Shown here piece after piece: positions 22,690 through 34,554 of a stretch of DNA of 64,000 nt. Below the pieces are notes generated by a model. That model had not been told where the DNA came from, did not search any database, and saw only the letters and a list, made by a program, of their open reading frames with translations. This DNA comes from Cordilura impudica (taxonomy: Eukaryota; Arthropoda; Insecta; Diptera; Scathophagidae). The stretch spans positions 111,427,625 to 111,491,624 of the forward strand of contig OY821517.1 of NCBI GenBank assembly GCA_963682025.1, in the 5' to 3' direction. Made by a program: the position numbers and the translations under genes. Within the stretch, counting starts at the first letter, position 1. The number at the start of each line of letters is the position of its first letter.

Positions 22690-22916
22690 TTATTTTATTT
22701 TATTTTTTTTTATTTTATTTTTTTTATTTCATTTTATTTTATTTTATCTTATTTTATTTTATTTTATTTTATTTAATTTCATTTTATTTTATTTTATTTT
22801 ATTTTATTTTATTTTATTTTATTTTATTTTATTTTATTTTATTTTATTTCATTTTATTTTATTTTATCTTATTTTATTTTATTTTAATTTATTTTATTTT
22901 ATTTTATTTTATTTCA
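22690..22916 (+). repeat. (TTTTA)n pentanucleotide microsatellite
   Basis: About 225 bp of near-perfect TTTTA units with a few interruptions (TTTCA, TCTTA, TTTAA). The long Phe/Ile/Leu/Tyr open frame across it is a by-product of the repeat. Confidence 0.95.
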
Positions 22917-22919
22917 CTA

Positions 22920-23880
22920 ATGACAAATTGAATCAACAATTTGGTCTGCTTAAATATATTATTATATTTTTTGGTATTTAAAAAACAAATTGATTCATAC
23001 ATCTTCCTTTCGGTTATAAATTATTTGTTATAATATATTATAATGCCTTAAAGGCGCTCAGGACAAACTAAATTTAATGTAATCAAATTTTGTGCAAATA
23101 AACATATGTAAATAATAAAAAATAAAATTAAAAATAAATATATGGTAAAACATTTTCGATTTTAAAGATGTTATTATAAAAGAATTAGTAGCTGAAGTCG
23201 CCAATATTTAGGATTGCAGCATATTATCTTTAATTGCATTAGGTTACCTCAATTAAACTTTTTACAAGTTTGCATAATGACGTTGACTGGTAAGTGAAAT
23301 TAAGTGTATTTTGTACATGCCTTAATTTTAAATGAATTGCATTAAGAGAATATCTATTTTACTTTTAAATATCAAAATATTTATTATTTTAACAAATTTT
23401 ACTAGTTGCAAAATAACTTTGATGATAAAAAAATTCATTGGTATTATTCTGGTGAACCATCATTTAACGAACGTTGAAAAATATCTTTTAAATAGTCGTA
23501 GTTGTTGTTTTTTATCTTTCTTTATCAATGTTGGCTTCTATATACTCATTTTTTGTATATACATTGTAATTATATGCACTTCAGCACTTTATTTAAACCA
23601 AAGAAAAATTCAACTATCAAGGAAGACACTAAAGTTATATTATGATGAAATACAAATATACTTCCTAAATTTAGCGGTAGCCCTTTTAACGATATCCTTC
23701 GATGTCGAATAGGTAGCGCTTTTACATGCCAAATTTGTCAGATTTCTTTTCAGCAACCTTGACGGCATTTTATATTGGCCATTGAAAAACTAGATTTTCA
23801 AACAGTCACGGTAGAGTACACCACCGTAGACTTTTAATGCTCGAACTAGCGTTGCGGTTGTTAAGACGAATAGGGCGGAA
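22920..23880. other. AT-rich stretch without recognised features
   Basis: A 126-codon frame at 23332-23712 is hydrophobic (two possible membrane segments, around FLSFFINVGFYILIFCIYIV). It has no conserved motif and typical A/T-driven composition, so I do not call it a gene. Confidence 0.4.
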
Positions 23881-23884
23881 CCCT

Positions 23885-24475
23885 TCAAGTTCATTATACT
23901 CTATAACACTATATGGTCAGGGTATAATGACAGCGATATGATGAATTGTGTACGGCCTAGACCGATTTTTCATTATACCGATCAAATAACTGTCTGAGTC
24001 AATTTAGCGATATCAGTCCATCCGTCCGCCCATGTGTCCATTTAAGCATCTCAATAAAACTGCAGATCGCGAATATAAATGAATTCTAAAGACATTTAGT
24101 TTATATATAAGCTTTTATCAACAATAAGATGACTTAAATCGACTTAAATTGCCTTAAAATCCGAATATACTATATATATATAGATCTTAGTCAAATTTGG
24201 TTTGTTTGTATTTATTACAACCCTTATTAAAGCTGCTTCCCAATAATCAGTTAAATCTATAAAAAAAAAAGCAATATCGCTCAGATTTTTCTCAGATATA
24301 GATATAGCATTCGATATGAACTTTTTCATATCCAAAGAAAAAAGTTAACAAGAATGCCACATAAATTTGGTTTACGTTTATTTTCTACAACCAACTAGTT
24401 GATACTAGGGCCCCTCTCTAATATCGGCTATACAGAACGAATATAATTTTCTTACTTTTTTTGTTGTTCAAAGAT
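23885..24475 (-). repeat. (GACG)n dispersed repeat, inverted diverged copy
   Basis: Reverse complement keeps the family order: TATACCCTGACCATATAGTG end at about 23905-23925, a decayed GTCC/GGAC tract at 24010-24035, GCGATCTGCAG, and a terminal hairpin block near 24430-24460 ending AAAAAGTAAGAAAATTATA. Confidence 0.7.
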
Positions 24476-24696
24476 ATTCAAGAATTTTTCAATAGTGCCG
24501 CAGTACGGTAAGAATATCCGATTAATTCCTTGATATATTGAGATTTTAACATAATTCGTGTATGTTTGTTAATTAGATTTTTATGCAAATTTGAATAACT
24601 TTGTAACTTTTTATTCATTTTCTTTTCCGAGAACTCAGTGGGTAATATAATGACCTGAATGTGGAATTAATTTGTACCGTACAGGTGTATTTATAT

Positions 24697-25571
24697 CAAG
24701 GTTCAGAAAATACACACATGAAACACACAATGTTCTGTTCAAAAGCAGCCAACACATATTTTTATTTTCATACCAATTATGTTTGTTTTTAAATTTTCTT
24801 CGGTGCCCAACACAACCATGACTGTGTTCGTTTTAATATTTCGTTATTTACACGAACATTTTTGTATCACATACTTTTTGTTTCAAACACACATAAAGCA
24901 CACATTTTTGAGTGTTGCTTTATTTGAAGTTTATGTTCTGGTACGTGTACTGAAAAAAAAAACACAGAACATGTATAATAAACAGGTTCGAGTTCAGTTA
25001 TATTTTAAGTCGTGTTGTGGCTCGTGTAGTAAGAAAAAACAGAACATGTATAATAAACAGGTTCGAGTTCAGTTATATCTTAAGTCGTGTTGTGGCTCGT
25101 GTAGTGAGAAAAAACAGAACATGTACAATAAACAGGTTCGAGTTCAGTTATATTTTAAACACGACTTAAAATATAACTGAACTCGAACCTGTTTATTGTA
25201 CATGTTCTGTTTTTTCTTACTACACGAGCCACAACACGACTTAAAATATAACTGAACTCGAACCTGTTTATTATACATGTTCTGTGTTTTTTTTTTCAGT
25301 ACACGTACCAGAACATGAACTTCAAATAAAGCAACACTCAAAAATGTGTGCTTTATGTGTGTTTGAAACAAAAAGTATGTGATACAAAAATGTTCGTGTA
25401 AATAACGAAATATTAAAACGAACACAGTCATGGTTGTGTTGGGCACCGAAGAAAATTTAAAAACAAACATAATTGGTATGAAAATAAAAATATGTGTGTG
25501 TTGGTCTAAGTTATGTTTGTTTACATATATGTACGAGTTTTTTATTCAGTGTGTGTTTTTTCTGAACTCTG
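24697..25571. mobile_element. Foldback (snap-back) non-autonomous hAT element
   Basis: An 875-bp element that is almost entirely two inverted arms around a 7-bp centre near 25157. Termini are CAAGGTTCAGAAAA on the left and, inverted, CAGAGTTCAGAAAA on the right. They are flanked by a perfect 8-bp duplication ATTTATAT at 24689-24696 and 25572-25579. An 8-bp duplication and YARNG-type ends indicate hAT. Inside the arms is a 75-bp tandem repeat (starts at 24965, 25040 and 25115; two inverted units in the right arm). The mirrored open frames on the two strands are a consequence of the symmetry. Confidence 0.92.
24965..25290. repeat. 75-bp tandem units in inverted arrangement
   Basis: Each unit begins CAGAACATGTATAATAAACA and ends with CGTGTTGTGGCTCGTGTAGT. 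Three units (the third partial) run on the plus strand to about 25150, and two run on the minus strand from about 25165. The unit length of 75 bp is a multiple of three, so the open frame passes through it. Arms made of internal tandem repeats are the classic Foldback design. Confidence 0.9.
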
Positions 25572-25579
25572 ATTTATAT

Positions 25580-28040
25580 TTCGTAGCTAATCTCTATTTA
25601 AACATTGGCGATTCAGAAATATTGCATCCTACTATAGTTCCCCATCATAAACTAATTCTTTACCTCAATATTTTGAGATGGAAGAAAAAAATAACAAATT
25701 ACAATATTACTTTATTTGTTACCTAAATAACAACAAATGAGATGGAGGCTGATTTTCATAACGTTGTGATACAGAATCAAAGAATTTTTAAATGCCTTCT
25801 AAAACAGCTAAAGTATTTGACAACATTTACCTTAGTTTATCTCACTCCATGCATTTTGAATAGTATAGTAGGAAAAAACGGATATATGGATTGAATGTTG
25901 AGTGTTCATTAAAATAAATTGAACTCCACAATTTGAATTTATATATCTTTGAAATTATTTCGTTTAAGCGATTTTTAAAAAGTATTACCAAGTAGCAGCA
26001 CAGCAAAACACACAAGCGAACTTATAGTCTCGCTCATAAATAAACACACACCAATTATAGCATGGAGCCACAATCCAAGTGATAAGCATTGCCGGTTGTA
26101 TTAATAGAAGAAGAAAAGTTGTTCTATTAAAAAATAAATGAAAGTTTGGCAATTGCTACAACTACATCTTTATGTAAAATTCCTGAAATCAAATGAAAAC
26201 TTTTCTCATGCATACATAACGTCAAAAAATACCGCCTCTTATTCAAAGGAGTATTATCTCATTTTAGGTATTTTCTGCAATTTTTCTATTTTGTTTTGTC
26301 ACAACCATCACATATAAAAACCATCGTTCAAAAAAGTGGCTTTTCTAAAATCTTTGTATTCGTAGAATTATGAGCATATTCATATTTCCACGTAGAGTAC
26401 TCTCTTCATAATTCAAGTAATTTCAATATGCTAATTTTGAAATACTTAGATTTTCTCGGAATACAACATTCAATTTGGTGAGAGCAGTAAATGTTAATCA
26501 AACTCTTAACCAGGTTTTGTTATTCAAGGGCAGTTTTCTTCATACCAGGAATGCATAATGAACACAGTGTTCCCGAAGCACGATGGCGAAATTTGGAATT
26601 ATTTTTTATTTAAGTTTAAAAAAAATAGCAAGCCATTCAAATAATTCTGTTAAAATTTAAAATGACTTAAGTAGAACGAAATCTATAGCTCGTAGTAAGA
26701 TTGGTCATGAAATTTGAATAAAGGAATTAATTATGAAAATTTTTTAAGTTTTTTTATATGTGGAATCAATAAAAATTACGTTTATATACCAGAAATGAAA
26801 AACTTTGTTCTTTCCTATCTCTTATCTGTTCCAGAATCGGCTTTAAATGGCGCATATGATATAGATTTCTTCATCGGGGTTTCTAAAAAAGACGTTATTT
26901 AAAAAAAAATTAAATTTTAAATATCATAATAGCCATTATTTTGAATCCGACTGAATTCCAATAAATTATAATTGTACGGGTATTAGTATTTATTCGAAGT
27001 TAAAATTTTTCATATAACATTGCTAATTTTTATTTGCGCAGATACCGCTTAGATTCGACAGAAAAAAATCCTAATTTTTTCTTGTTTAAAGAACAGTGTG
27101 TTTTACAAAAACCATTTTACTATATGGCGTATGAATTTATAATGTTTTGAGAGCATCAGCATTTCTGCAAAGCTTAACTCTCTGCAGTGATTTTAAGGCT
27201 CTTGTATAGAAGATATTAACAATCTCTTTTGAAATATATAAAATCACAACATTTCCAAATTTTACACCGGCTACAAAATTGTTTACCTTATCTGTGGAGA
27301 TTTGAAATTACCGATACTATATTCATGAATCTAGCTGGAAACATAGTTGGGACGACAGACGAACTTTTCGTTACGAATACTCGTCATTGGAATATGCATA
27401 TTAATTTATTTATTTCGGTTTTCCGTGCTACAAGGCTTATAGCATAGGATCACTACATTGTACATAATTTTAGTTTGAAAATAACACTGGTCTACAAATT
27501 TGGAAAACAAAATTTACTGCAAAAACGAAGCATGTTTTTTAACTAATCTGGGTGCCGAATTCGAATCTGGCATAAAAATCACGCTTTGTTCATTTTTTAC
27601 CGCATGCTGGCAGTACTGTAAAACAGTCAATACTGACACTACAATTTCACAACTATTAATTCGACAGAAGACCACATTCATTCCAAATCTTCATAATAGT
27701 AGCGCTTAAGCATATCAGGGAGATCGTGTGTTACTGATTCAAGCTATTTTTACTTTGTGTGTGTGTGTTTTTACTTTTTGGTGGGAAAAAGAGAATATGC
27801 AATATCAGAACCATTAAAATATGCATATCTACATTGTTTTGGTTTTGCTGTCAGAAACTTGGATAAACCGGGTATACCGACAATGTTTTGCAATAGTTGC
27901 AGAACTGTTTTATAAAAGTGGTTAAACGGTAAGAAAAGCTATTTCATTTTTTCAATTCCAGTGCTTTGGAGAAAGTCAAGTAACCACCAAACCGATTGTT
28001 ATTTCTGTTTAACAAAGGTTGCTGGATTCAATACCAAAAA
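25580..28040. other. AT-rich stretch without recognised features
   Basis: Several short frames (26714-26902, 27229-27447, 27500-27709) carry no motif I can name. A (TG)n run lies at 27757-27769. The part after about 27500 may include degraded upstream sequence of the gene at 28050-29320. Confidence 0.4.
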
Positions 28041-28049
28041 TTGAAAAAA

Positions 28050-29320
28050 AAAACCACTAACACGAATGACCCATCGGTTTCCAAACAAGTTCAAGTCCAC
28101 CAAATGATACATTACCAGTCATTCCCAGTGCCACGAGTAGTGAGTCCGAAATATCTCTCACCAGCAGTGGTAGTTTGAACGATGCTGATGATGGACACGC
28201 CATTTAGTGACTCAAGCTGAGCTAAATGATATAACTCGGGATTTACATTTAACGAAGCAAGACGCAGAATTACTAGCTTCTCGCATGATGAGTTGAAAAA
28301 TCTTGCAGTTGGGAGAAAAGTAACAATCTATAGAGACAGAAACTTGGAATTTGCTGATTATTTTGAAAATAGACACTCTATTCTATACTATACTGATATT
28401 GATGGTTTATTTCAAGAAAATGAACCAGCCATATGACAAAACTGGATGGAGATTATTTACTGATGGCTCTGAGTACAATTTAACGGCTCTTCTTTTGCAT
28501 AATGGGAATGAAAAACCATCCATGCCAATTGCTCATGCCATTAATACGAAGGAGAGCTACGAATCAATGACTGAAATTGTGACATTACTCAAATGCAACG
28601 ATCATAAATGGAAGATCTGTGGTGTAAGGTGTGTGATTTAAATTTCTTTGTAAATATAGTATAAACCATCGTAAGTAACTGTGAATTAATCTGTTTCAGG
28701 TCATTGGTTTGTTGGCTGGTAAGCAAGGAAGTTTCGCAAAATATTGTTGTTTCCTTTGTCTACGGGATAGCCGCGCTACATGTCATCATTACGTCACAGC
28801 AGGAAAACATAATATTTCAAACAATTAATTGATCAATATGACGTTTTTCTTCCCCCGCTGCATATAACATTGGGCATTTTTAAGAACTTTGTCAAAGCTC
28901 TAGACACAGATGGTGCAGCATTTAAATTTTTGTTAGCGGTTTTTTCTAAAAATTCATACGATAAAATCAAAGAACGCATATTTGTTGGCCCTCAGATCAG
29001 GGAGCTATTGAATGTTGACAATTTTTCAAAATGTTTACTGGAGAAAGAATATGCAGCCTGGAAATCTTTCAAGGGCATCGTGGAAAGTTTTCTTGGAAAC
29101 AATAAGAGTGAAAACTACTGACAATTTATAGCTGAATTATTTAAAATTATCACGAATTAGGTACACGAATATTAATCAAAATGCATTTTCTTCATTCGCA
29201 ATTAGATTTTTTTCCACAAAACCTAGGTGCGTTGAGCGACGAACAAGGGGAGCGTGCTCACCAAGATTTAATAGAAATTGAAAGAAATTATCAACGAAAT
29301 TGGGACAAAGGCATGCAGGT
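28050..29320 (+). pseudogene. Unclassified transposon-like gene (DEQGER family), plus-strand copy
   Basis: Several frames add up to a protein of a family I remember from many arthropod and cnidarian genomes as uncharacterised, probably transposon-derived. In order: LNDITRDLHLTKQDAELLAS (from about 28212), then DIDGLFQ, GWRLFTDGSEYNLTALLLHN, INTKESYESM, DHKWKICG, GLLAGKQGSFAKYCCFLC, then LPPLHITLGIFKNFVKAL (from about 28851), VGPQIRELL, AAWKSFKGIVESFLGN and GALSDEQGERAHQD (about 29225-29270). A ~60-bp intron-like insert with TTTCAG lies before 28699. Stops and frameshifts make it dead. It converges with a second copy at 29934-31521. Function is unknown. Confidence 0.75.
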
Positions 29321-29612
29321 AGGTTAATGCTGGATTCTAATACATGAAACAGAACCAACAAAATACAAACGACATTCAAAAAACACCATTAACTTTTGAA
29401 AATTCATTGATTTTTTTAATAAACTAATGATTTTTTATGTAAGAAAACGAATAAAAACATTTTTTTTTTATTTTGAAAACCTAACCTGATAGAGAAAAAT
29501 CAATTTCAGATTGGAATCTGTAGTTTAATATAAAGAAGTCACAATTGAAAAATTCAAAAATAAAAAAAAAAAATTAAAAATAAACTTTATATGGATACGT
29601 AAAACGAATAAT

Positions 29613-31817
29613 TACACTGTGCTCGAATTTGACATTTTTTTTTCGTAACAATCTAGGCACCCTACTGGTAAAGCTAATTCGCGTACGCTGAATTCAATGG
29701 TGATAGCGGTTTTTACAAGTTAGCGCTCATATTCGCGATATTCGCGATTTAAAATTTCAATAATAAAATACCAAAAAACTATATTTTTTATATTTCTGGC
29801 ATCATTTTTGAATTTTAATGAATCCAACTTTGTTAAATACATTTTTTGTCAATTGTTTTCGTGGAAAAATTTTTTTCCGGATTTTTTTTACTTTATTCAT
29901 TATTTATTCATCATTTTCAAGCATTTCTTCTTGTTAGTTCCAGCAAATATCACCTAACAGAGAATCCAACTTTTTATCACTGTACCAGTGTTCAAGTTTA
30001 GCCGTCACTTGATGGAATCTCTCTCCATGCTCATCAGACTCAGATAGTGATTGTTCAGCAAACTTGTTGACATGAGAATGCAAAAAAACGGACTTTAAGA
30101 GACATTTTTACATTAATACGGTGAAAAGTGGAAATCATTTTTTTTATATAAATACGCCAATCATCAGCTCGATTAACACCTAAAACATTGTCAATAACCC
30201 CTTTTACAGAGTCCCATGCCTCAAGCTCTTCAATACTAAGTGACTCTTCAAATAACTCGTCCTTCATCAAGCGACGGATGTCCGGTCCATTAAGTATTCC
30301 TTTAAAAAACGCAAAATAAATTAAAATTTCTAACATATTAGTATGCAATAATCTAACACAATCCTTCTTTAATTTTCATATTATTTAATCTTGGAAAAAT
30401 GCGACTTAGCTCGTTAAACGCCTTTTCGGTCGGATTAAGCACCTTAATAAAGTTTTTCACAATCCCTAGTTTGATATGTAGCGGGGGTAACAATACTTTA
30501 TCAATTGATACAAGTGGATTTTCAACAATGTTATTCACTCGTAATTTAGCTGTTTCACGTTGAGGCCAGTCCTGCTTTTCGTACTGATCACCTCTATATC
30601 GGGTGTCCCATAAACACATGAAGCACATATTTTTAGTGTAACCCGTTTGCATACCCCTTAAAAGAGCTATCACTTTTAAGTCAGCACAAATTTTCCAATT
30701 ATGATCGTTGTATTTCACTACATCAAGGATTTTTTTCAAAGATAAATAAGTCTCTTTTGTGTTGGTACTTAGTGCAATCGGAACTGAATTTTTGGTATTT
30801 GTCATGTGAAGAAGAACTGCCTTTAAACTGCTTTTTGATGAGTTGAGTTGTTATCAATTGATTTAAAAAAATTTGTAAATTGACGATGACGACCAATTGA
30901 TCCATATACCTTAACATCAGGCGCTAGAATATATTTCAGTTCTTTAGATAAAAGAATTGACTGCCGCTGAGATAGTTTGAGGCGACGTACCATAATGTCC
31001 AAACGGTTTTGTGTAATTTCTAAATGATTGCAGTTGTTAGTGACGTGGGATGGTTGGTATTGTGATACTAATGACTCTCCTTCAGTTTGAATTGTTAGTG
31101 ACATACATTCCTCTGTTATGCTTGGTCTTCTGGGAATTGGAATATTTTCCGAGTGCGGCAACGGTAATTGGGTATATTTTGTTTCTGAATATTGAAATGT
31201 ACGTAATTTGTTTCTATTTGTTCCAGAGACAAAATTTAAGCACGCATAGCACTCATCTGAAGTATGAACTTGTGGATCGGACCAAATCAGTGGAACACCA
31301 AAGGGCATAGAAAAAATCGTACCTTTTTTCCATCTATTTAATATAGATAAGCATCCAGTGCAAACGACAGACGGGGCTCACTCCACATTAGGAAAAACTA
31401 CCTGATTAAAGTATTGGTTATATAATTCCGCAAAGTCATTGCCGATTTTCCGACGAGAGTCTATAATAGTACGTTTTCCGCAAACGTAGCAAAAGTTATC
31501 AAAATCAACATGTTGTTCCATTTTAGTAACACTTAACTATGTTTATGTAGTGTTTATTGATTTAATATATTGTTTATTTCTAAAAAAAAATACAATGTAG
31601 TGTTTATTTCTAAAAAAATACAAATGTGACACAAAGAGAATCGCCAACTAAATTTCAAATTTAAAAATTTAAGGGCTATGATTATTAGCAAACAAAATAA
31701 CATAGAATACTCTGGCGGACATAATTTAGTTTTAAATCACGAATATCGCGAATATGAGCGCTAACTTTGAAAAACGTAGTGTGCCCAGCTTGTTAAAATT
31801 TGCGACTAGCACAGTGT
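29613..31817 (-). mobile_element. TIR element carrying the DEHGER-family gene
   Basis: Inverted repeats enclose the minus-strand gene. The left one starts CACTGTGCTCG at 29617; the right one ends, inverted, CACTGTGCTAG at about 31817. A second aligned block is GTTAGCGCTCATATTCGCG at 29723-29741 and its inverse at 31752-31770. The blocks are about 100 bp inside the left end and 45 bp inside the right, so the left arm has an insertion. No clean target-site duplication is visible. Ends beginning CACTG fit CACTR/CACWRTG consensus termini, but the protein is not one I can link to those superfamilies. It adjoins the inverted LINE fragment at 31820-32640. Confidence 0.7.
29934..31521 (-). pseudogene. 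Unclassified transposon-like gene (DEHGER family), minus-strand copy
   Basis: Start ATG at 31521. N-terminal zinc-finger-like region: CYVCGKR, then VVCTGCLSI and ECYACLNF, i.e. three CxxC pairs. A proline/serine linker (PIPRRPS) follows, then LDIMVRRLKLSQRQSILLSK. The core has PIALSTNTKETYLSLK, DHNWKICADLKVIALL, GYTKNMCFMCLWDTRY, LLPPLHIKLGIVKNF, GPDIRRLM, EAWDSVKGVIDNVLG and SDEHGERFHQ. The order is the same as in the 28050-29320 copy. An in-frame stop lies near 31379, with frameshifts near 30815, 30350 and 30065. It ends GDICWN at 29934. About 500 residues. The role is unknown; DNA binding by the N-terminus is an inference. Confidence 0.78.
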
Positions 31818-31819
31818 TA

Positions 31820-32640
31820 TTAATGATCACGAATATACATAAATCAAATAAATATGAGAAAATAAATATGTATTTACAAATTTAATTATAATTTTGAAAA
31901 ATAGCTTACTGATTGTACATTTAATGGCAGCATGTTCCTAAGACGAATTGCAGAGACATAGAAATGGTGTTCCGAAAAAGAAGTTCTGTATCTGATCTGT
32001 ATCATGTCGTTAGAACGGCTGGATTGAGTAAGGATTAGTCTGTTATTTAGGTACCCTGGCTCATGCGTGAAAATAATTTTTTGCATGCGTATCAATGTTC
32101 ATATTTTTAGGAGATCATCTGTGTTGAATCCATATAGGATTTCGGAGTATTCCAAAATATGATCATATTTTCTTAGTTTGAAAACGTATCTTAATATTGC
32201 GTTGTATGTTCCGATAAGTTTTTTGTTTCTACTTGTACAATTCAGGTTTGAAAATATTTCAAAACCATGTAATAAAATGGTGAGGTTAAGTGTGAGAGTA
32301 TTATTGAAGATGATACCCAAATTTTTGATTGCATATACATTTTGAATCGGTTAATTTTTTATAGTTATAACTGGTTTAATAGTCAGATTAAATGATATAC
32401 GTTTAAGAATTAGGTATTTAGATTTTAACAGATTTAGACAAAGGCCATTAGGTGTTGCCCAAGTACGAACTTTAGCCAGATCAGCATTCAACTTTTATAA
32501 ACAGCTCGAAGTTTGATTTATTATATAGTTTATCTATATCTGTACATCGTCCGCATACAGATGAATCTTAATTAGGTCGTACCAAAAGCGAACCTAGAAT
32601 TGAACCTGCAGGTACGCCCTTTGTTACAAGTAGAGTACGA
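31820..32640 (-). pseudogene. LINE 3' fragment, related to the LINE at 6.8-10.4 kb
   Basis: Reading the minus strand from 32640: GVPAGSILG (motif B), then IHLYADDVQIY (the catalytic YADD box intact), then the C-terminal domain (LRYVFKLRKYDHILEYSEIL, then IRMQKIIFTHEPGYLNNRL). The last segment aligns with the C-terminal piece at 9930-10055. It is 5'-truncated with several frameshifts. The A-rich 3' end near 31820-31880 abuts the TIR element to its left. Confidence 0.85.
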
Positions 32641-32793
32641 GAATTTATGCTGTTAAAAAATGCAGTTTAATTCCTTAACAAGCAGCGAAAACAATCAATT
32701 ACAAGCAGCTGAAATTATTTTTTTTCATAAAGTTGTTATATTTTAATATAAAATATTACATAATAATTAAATTATCTACGAGTATATATATTA

Positions 32794-34552
32794 CTAGATG
32801 TAACCCGGTGTGCTTCGCTACACCCTCCCCCTGCCCCCCACGAATCGTTATGAGAGGGCTCACGCAAACTCCCCAGTTTCTCACTAATACAGTTATTCAG
32901 ATATATCGCATTTGTCCAATCCCGCACATTTTTTTGTATGACTACTCACATTAATAATAGATAACCTGAGAAAAATTTGCAAAGCTTTTTGTATCACAGT
33001 ACTTAACATATGTGATATTAAAAATTTACTTTGTATGGGAGGTGCCACGCCCACTAAAAATAGATAGAAAAAATTACAGCATGTAGCACTTCCATATCCG
33101 CAGTAAGACTCTGTGAAAATTTCAGGAAGATCAGATGATTAGTTACGGAGATTACCTCCTACAAACAAACAAACAAACACATATTACCTCTTTATTATGT
33201 TAGTATAGATTATTAGTATCGATTTTTTTATTTCAATGCTTGCTGATGCTGATATACAATTTTTTTTGTTTTTTCATTCGGTACAAAAATTATCAGATTT
33301 TTCGGCGCTCCTACGCTGGAGCAAAGTACATGTAGCTGCCCATGAGAAGATGGATTATCCATACTAGATCTGGCAACACTTAACTATTGGCCTTGAACTT
33401 AGAATAACATTTGGCAATTTTTCTTTTTAGCGATTTTTGATTTTGCCCATTTTTGATTTTGAAGATTTTTTTTTTGATGATTTTTATTTTTCGCTATTTT
33501 CGTTTTTGGCAATTTTTGAATTTGGCGATATATATTCCACGACAAATCACATTGATAACTAATGTACTTGTTAAAAGACTATCGCTTTCGTAGTACTTCA
33601 TACTTTTTATATAGGAGGTGCCAAGCCCACTAATCCCATCCCGCCCAATTTTTATTGGACTTCTCACATTTATATCTGATGGATTCACTGCTTCGATCAC
33701 GCCCATTTTTTTGTTCGACTAATCATACAAAGAACCTATGGGCTCACACAAAACCGCAAAGCTCTCTCTTTTGCAGTACTCCAGATATATGACATTAAAT
33801 AGTTACTTTGCATGGGGAGTGCCACGTCCATTGGTGTGAATCCGCCAATTTTTTGTCCGACTACTCATAATAAGATCTGATGGGGTCGTGCAAAGTGTCA
33901 AAGCTTCCCTTTTTTAGTACACCAGGTTTATGATACCATATATTTACTTTGTATGGCGGTGCCACGCCCACTGCTCCGACCATGCCCATTTTTTGTCTAA
34001 CTAATCACATGAATAACTTATGGGCTCACACAAAGTCCCAAGACTCTCACTATAACAGTGCTACAGATATATGATATTTTATATTTAGTTCGTATGGCAG
34101 CTGCCACGCCTATTGGTCAGATACTGCCCATTTTTTGTCAGACTACTCACATTAATAATAGGTTACATCAGACAAATTTGAAAAGCTCTCTCTATCACAG
34201 TACTCGAGATGTATAATATTGAATTATTACTTGTATGGGAGGTACCACGCCCACTTGTCCGATACCGCCCATTTTCGGCGCAGCTACTAATATTAACAAT
34301 AGGTGACCTCACACAAATTTGCAAAGTTCTCCCTATTATAATACTCAATATATGTATGATATTAAAAATTTACTTTGTGTGGGAGGTGCCACGCCCACTA
34401 AAAATATTTAAAAAATTATAGCCTATAGCACTTCCTATATCCGCAGTAAGACTCTATGATAATTTTAGGAATATCAGATAGGTAGTTACGAAGATTACCT
34501 CCTACAAACAAACAAACAAACACACATTACCTCTTTATAATATTAGTATGGA
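32794..34552 (-). mobile_element. Non-autonomous Helitron, long composite form, second copy
   Basis: Same structure as 19770-21538. Minus-strand start TCCATACTAATATTATAAAG (first position after the T at 34553), end hairpin GGTGTAGCGAAGCACACC followed by GGGTTACATCTAG at 32794; A/T flanks at 32793 and 34553. Internal duplicate 5' terminus near 33205-33225, helicase scrap near 33245-33360, T-rich GATTTTTGATTTT block at 33420-33540, then GCCACGCCCAC monomers (33040, 33960, 34093, 34243 and 34388). Confidence 0.88.
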
Positions 34553-34554
34553 TA

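Noticed and set aside
22690..22916. CRISPR-like or satellite array.
   Set aside because: Simple 5-bp microsatellite without spacers; no CRISPR array is expected or seen in this eukaryotic DNA.
22671..22931. An 86-codon frame rich in Phe, Tyr, Ile and Leu.
   Set aside because: It is the translation of the (TTTTA)n microsatellite.
23332..23712. 126-codon hydrophobic frame as a membrane protein gene.
   Set aside because: Composition follows local A/T content. It has no conserved motif, no polyadenylation or splice context I can defend, and lies in a repeat-rich region.
24779..25470. Two similar open frames (133 and 108 codons) on opposite strands.
   Set aside because: They are mirror images produced by the inverted arms of the foldback element and its 75-bp units (a multiple of three). 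No domain or start context supports a gene.
29613..31817. Assignment of the CACTGTG-ended element to Transib.
   Set aside because: The terminus fits CACWRTG, but the encoded protein lacks the KWGxDGSSGHS block and no 5-bp duplication is visible (AATTA versus TTATT).
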